A stretch of 64,000 nt of DNA, taken from Cyclobacteriaceae bacterium (lineage in GTDB: Bacteria; Bacteroidota; Bacteroidia; Cytophagales; Cyclobacteriaceae). The DNA is taken from contig JANQEU010000071.1 of the NCBI GenBank assembly GCA_028278225.1, positions 1-64,000 of the forward strand, in the 5' to 3' direction. The translations under genes were made by a program, and so were the position numbers. A model generated the notes under the pieces. The model did not search any database and had not been told where the DNA came from. It saw only the letters and a program-made list of their open reading frames with translations. Shown piece after piece: positions 61,996 through 64,000 of the stretch (position 1 is its first letter; every line of letters starts with the position of its first letter).

Positions 61996-62919
61996 CTACT
62001 TGTTTCCCCTAAGAATGCGTAGTTCCTGGATCTTACTCCTGTCGGTCACTTCCTGTAACGGAATGGTAACACGGGTCAGAATGATCTTGTAGTAAGCGTC
62101 ATCATAGTAAAGATAGATTTCCTTACCTCCTTTTGAGTTGACTTCCAGTACCTCATAAGGTGAAAGTGAAAAATCTCCAAACAATGACAACTTACCCTGG
62201 AAATACTTGTAGTTAAGGCCATTGTCCGATTCGAATACCTCAACATCAATCATATTGGTATTGCCTACGTTAGGATTAATGACTACCGGATCATCCACAT
62301 CATCCGTACTTATAGGTTCATCGGAATGATTCAGATCTTCGGTAGGTAAAGTGATATCGGGTGTAAATATGGTCTTCGTTTTATCCTGGCCCTCCGCCGC
62401 AATCAGGCTCTGGGTTATTTGTGATTTGGATTCCGGTGCGATAGACTCCTTTGCCGGTTGTGTAATTATTTTCTCCCTTGTGAGAACCTTTGATTCCTCC
62501 AGTTCCGGTACTACAATCTCTATTGTATACTCAGGCTGTGGATGATCAGTCGGAATGGGTTCTTCCATAACGATTTCACTCTCTGTTTTGGTATTGATCT
62601 GATCATCCGTATCGGTGAGCGTGTAGATGGCCAAACCAATCGTGGCGGTGGCAACAACTCCATATACCACCTTGGCACCTGCTGATCCCAAAGTTGATTG
62701 CCAGACAGATGGTTCAACATTAACAGAAGATAGTCGGGCTTTCAGTTCGGCCTTACGGTAATGACGGATACCGGAAACAATGTTTTTCTGGAGCATTACT
62801 TCTTCTTTAAGGATCGGATTTGCATCCATCTCCTCTTCGAATGCCACAGATTCATTTTCTGTCATCCGTCCTGAGACGTAAAGGTCTATTAGCTCGTGCT
62901 GATTGGTTTCTTTCATCAA
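61996..62919 (-). CDS. Transmembrane anti-sigma factor
   Basis: A 307-residue protein. The cytoplasmic N-terminus L-I-D-L-Y-V-S-G-R-M-T-E-N-E and F-E-E-E-M-D-A-N-P-I-L-K-E-E-V resembles Bacteroidota anti-sigma domains, though no zinc Cys/His pair is seen. One helix lies at about 80-100, followed by a low-complexity Glu/Pro/Thr region and a C-terminal beta-rich part (about 225-300). Its start overlaps the sigma factor stop by 4 bp, so it is the likely partner of that factor. Confidence 0.82.
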   Translation of the reverse strand: MMKETNQHELIDLYVSGRMTENESVAFEEEMDANPILKEEVMLQKNIVSGIRHYRKAELKARLSSVNVEPSVWQSTLGSAGAKVVYGVVATATIGLAIYTLTDTDDQINTKTESEIVMEEPIPTDHPQPEYTIEIVVPELEESKVLTREKIITQPAKESIAPESKSQITQSLIAAEGQDKTKTIFTPDITLPTEDLNHSDEPISTDDVDDPVVINPNVGNTNMIDVEVFESDNGLNYKYFQGKLSLFGDFSLSPYEVLEVNSKGGKEIYLYYDDAYYKIILTRVTIPLQEVTDRSKIQELRILRGNK

Positions 62920-63455
62920 TTAAAAAAGTCCTTTTTGGTGTACCTTTTCTTTATTAAACTGTCTAATCGTTTCTTACACTTATATTTTTTTGTCTTGGCG
63001 GTATCAGTATTTGCAAAATTCATTCGCTCAGCTATATCGCTCATTGACATTCCATCAAAGTAGTAGAAGATCAGTATGCTCTTGCACGGATCTCCCAACT
63101 CCTCGATGCAATCCACCACAATTTGGTAGCTCTCCTCCTCCTCCAGCCTTTGATACTCTTCCCCGTCTTTCTCAACATGACTCAACCTGCTTTTCCGATC
63201 CAGTTCCTTGCGCCACTGGTTGAGACAAATGCTGTAGAGATAAGTACTGATCTTTGAAGTAAGCACAAGCTTATCAGAAATAACCTTTTGCCAAAATACT
63301 ATCAAGGCCTCCTGGTAAACATCTTGGGCTTCTTCCTCTGTACCATTATTCGTTATAACGATTTTCACCATCATACGATAATACTTTTTGTACAGATAAT
63401 CAAGCACCTTTTCCTCGCCGCGTTTTATGCGCTCGAGTATCTCGCTATCCTTCAT
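62916..63455 (-). CDS. ECF RNA polymerase sigma factor
   Basis: A 179-residue ECF sigma factor. Region 2 contains Y-K-K-Y-Y-R-M-M and E-E-A-Q-D-V-Y-Q-E-A-L-I-V-F-W (about 45-60), followed by S-T-Y-L-Y-S-I-C-L-N-Q-W-R. Region 4 has I-L-I-F-Y-Y-F-D-G-M-S-M-S-D-I-A-E-R-M (about 130-148) and the HTH before K-Y-K-C-K-K-R-L. It precedes the anti-sigma factor gene and is probably autoregulated. Confidence 0.93.
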   Translation of the reverse strand: MKDSEILERIKRGEEKVLDYLYKKYYRMMVKIVITNNGTEEEAQDVYQEALIVFWQKVISDKLVLTSKISTYLYSICLNQWRKELDRKSRLSHVEKDGEEYQRLEEEESYQIVVDCIEELGDPCKSILIFYYFDGMSMSDIAERMNFANTDTAKTKKYKCKKRLDSLIKKRYTKKDFFN

Positions 63456-63501
63456 ACACCGCTTGAGTCAGTCGACTCATTTTTTAATACAAATATGGTA
63501 T

Positions 63502-63530
63502 AAAATGTAACCTCTCAAACGAGGTTTCAA
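63502..63530 (-). promoter_or_regulatory. Possible promoter of the ECF sigma gene
   Basis: On the minus strand TTG (63530-63528) and TACATTTT (63509-63502) are 18 nt apart; the -7 box differs from consensus only in its last base. The inverted repeat AACCTC/GAGGTT (63509-63514, 63521-63526) sits in the spacer, and a hairpin TGAGTC-AGTC-GACTCA (63464-63479) lies in the leader. Confidence 0.45.
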
Positions 63531-63543
63531 GTTGTATTTGACA

Positions 63544-63999
63544 TTAATATACTGGATTTTGCTGCATTAATCGAACAACTGTGTTTTCAATAATTCCAAA
63601 TATCCTGTCGCCCGGTTTTGGCTTTACAGGGTGATTTCCCGTAAAATTTCCAAATGCCGGCATAAACCCTCCTGACCGGCCAAAATAGAAGCATGGTAGT
63701 CTCACTCCCTGCTTCGCTTTGCCTTTAAGGCTGACACAGGGATGAATGTGTCCGGAAATATTGTAAAGCAGGTTGTTGGGTTCTTCCATATGGGACAGTA
63801 GGAACGGATGTAATTCATAAGAATCAACCAAAGCTAGGTTGGAGGACTTGTATACTTCCGGAACCAGAATGTCGTGATTGCCACGCACAAGAATGAAGTC
63901 AATTGAGTTGTATGAGGCCATCCATTTGGCAAAAGTCCGCCACTCGGCATTGAAATCGCTATGAAACAGGTCTCCTAAAAATATAATTTCCGAAGCAGA
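63544..63999 (-). CDS. pdeM: Metallophosphoesterase, PdeM-like (5' partial)
   Basis: The frame is open to the right edge, so the N-terminus is missing. The visible 151 residues contain I-I-F-L-G-D-L-F-H-S-D-F-N (metal motif), V-R-G-N-H-D (about residue 40) and I-S-G-H-I-H-P-C (about 85), then a C-terminal V-K-P-K-P-G-D-R-I-F-G-I. The order and the G-D-L-F-H-S start match the ligase-associated DNA damage response endonuclease PdeM group. The DNA ligase and exonuclease partners would lie beyond the window. Confidence 0.85.
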   Translation of the reverse strand, partial: SASEIIFLGDLFHSDFNAEWRTFAKWMASYNSIDFILVRGNHDILVPEVYKSSNLALVDSYELHPFLLSHMEEPNNLLYNISGHIHPCVSLKGKAKQGVRLPCFYFGRSGGFMPAFGNFTGNHPVKPKPGDRIFGIIENTVVRLMQQNPVY

Positions 64000-64000
64000 A

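Noticed and set aside
63464-63485. Terminator on the plus strand (TGAGTC-AGTC-GACTCA followed by T)
   Set aside because: No plus-strand gene precedes it; it lies in the leader of the minus-strand sigma factor gene.
1-64000. tRNA, rRNA or known riboswitch
   Set aside because: No cloverleaf with a T-loop consensus, no rRNA blocks and no recognisable riboswitch core were seen when reading the gaps; a covariance-model scan would be needed to exclude them fully.

Overview
The window looks like chromosome of a marine-type gliding member of the Bacteroidota, most likely Cytophagales-like. The reasons are a type IX secretion sorting tail on a repeat protein, GldC, a TonB-dependent receptor with a carboxypeptidase-regulatory N-terminus, promoters of the TTG-N20-TAnnTTTG type without strong Shine-Dalgarno sites, and the gene order ftsX-DUF3098-uppP-truB-ribF. 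Assignment below phylum is an inference. No rRNA, tRNA, CRISPR array, complete insertion sequence or prophage was seen.

Layout. 1-3458: end of a very large surface protein with Ig-like repeats and a T9SS tail. 3459-7000: a 14-bp minisatellite and small single genes (RibD-like reductase, ArsR regulator, YciI-like lipoprotein, sugar isomerase, GNAT). 7020-11850: TetR regulator with two matching operators and an aldehyde dehydrogenase/SDR set. 11880-16720: carbonic anhydrase, esterase, NAPE-PLD-like metallohydrolase and two bestrophin channels. 16720-18440: a WbqC/sugar-transferase cassette bracketed by two copies of the bestrophin 3' end. 18500-26670: two paralogous clusters of alpha/beta hydrolases with a Cys nucleophile elbow, each with an AraC regulator and each preceded by the same kind of 21-bp-spaced direct repeat. 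Between them is a repeat island around a GIY-YIG gene. 26700-31700: four 33-bp-spaced repeats in front of an AAA/DUF4143 ATPase, an epimerase-like gene, a second 14-bp minisatellite and a GH95 fucosidase.

31796-49600 (minus strand) is one long amino-acid biosynthesis run: ilvE-ilvD-ilvB-ilvN-ilvC-leuA-leuC-leuD-leuA2/cimA-like-leuB, then a toxin-antitoxin pair, then thrA-thrB-thrC. It begins with a consensus promoter, a 17-residue leader peptide with ten Ile/Leu/Val residues and an attenuator terminator with mutually exclusive hairpins. The pathway goes from aspartate to threonine and from pyruvate, 2-oxobutyrate and 2-oxoisovalerate to Ile, Val and Leu.

49700-64000: two tandem TonB proteins (the downstream one has a frameshifted original N-terminus), a fasciclin lipoprotein, a voltage-gated K+ channel with a zinc-ribbon tail, a TonB-dependent receptor, the envelope/housekeeping operon ftsX to gldC, an ECF sigma/anti-sigma pair and the edge of a PdeM-like phosphoesterase. 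The most interesting items for follow-up are the two AraC/Cys-hydrolase clusters with shared operators, the 33-bp-spaced repeats before the DUF4143 ATPase, the bestrophin-bracketed cassette, and the ilv attenuator.
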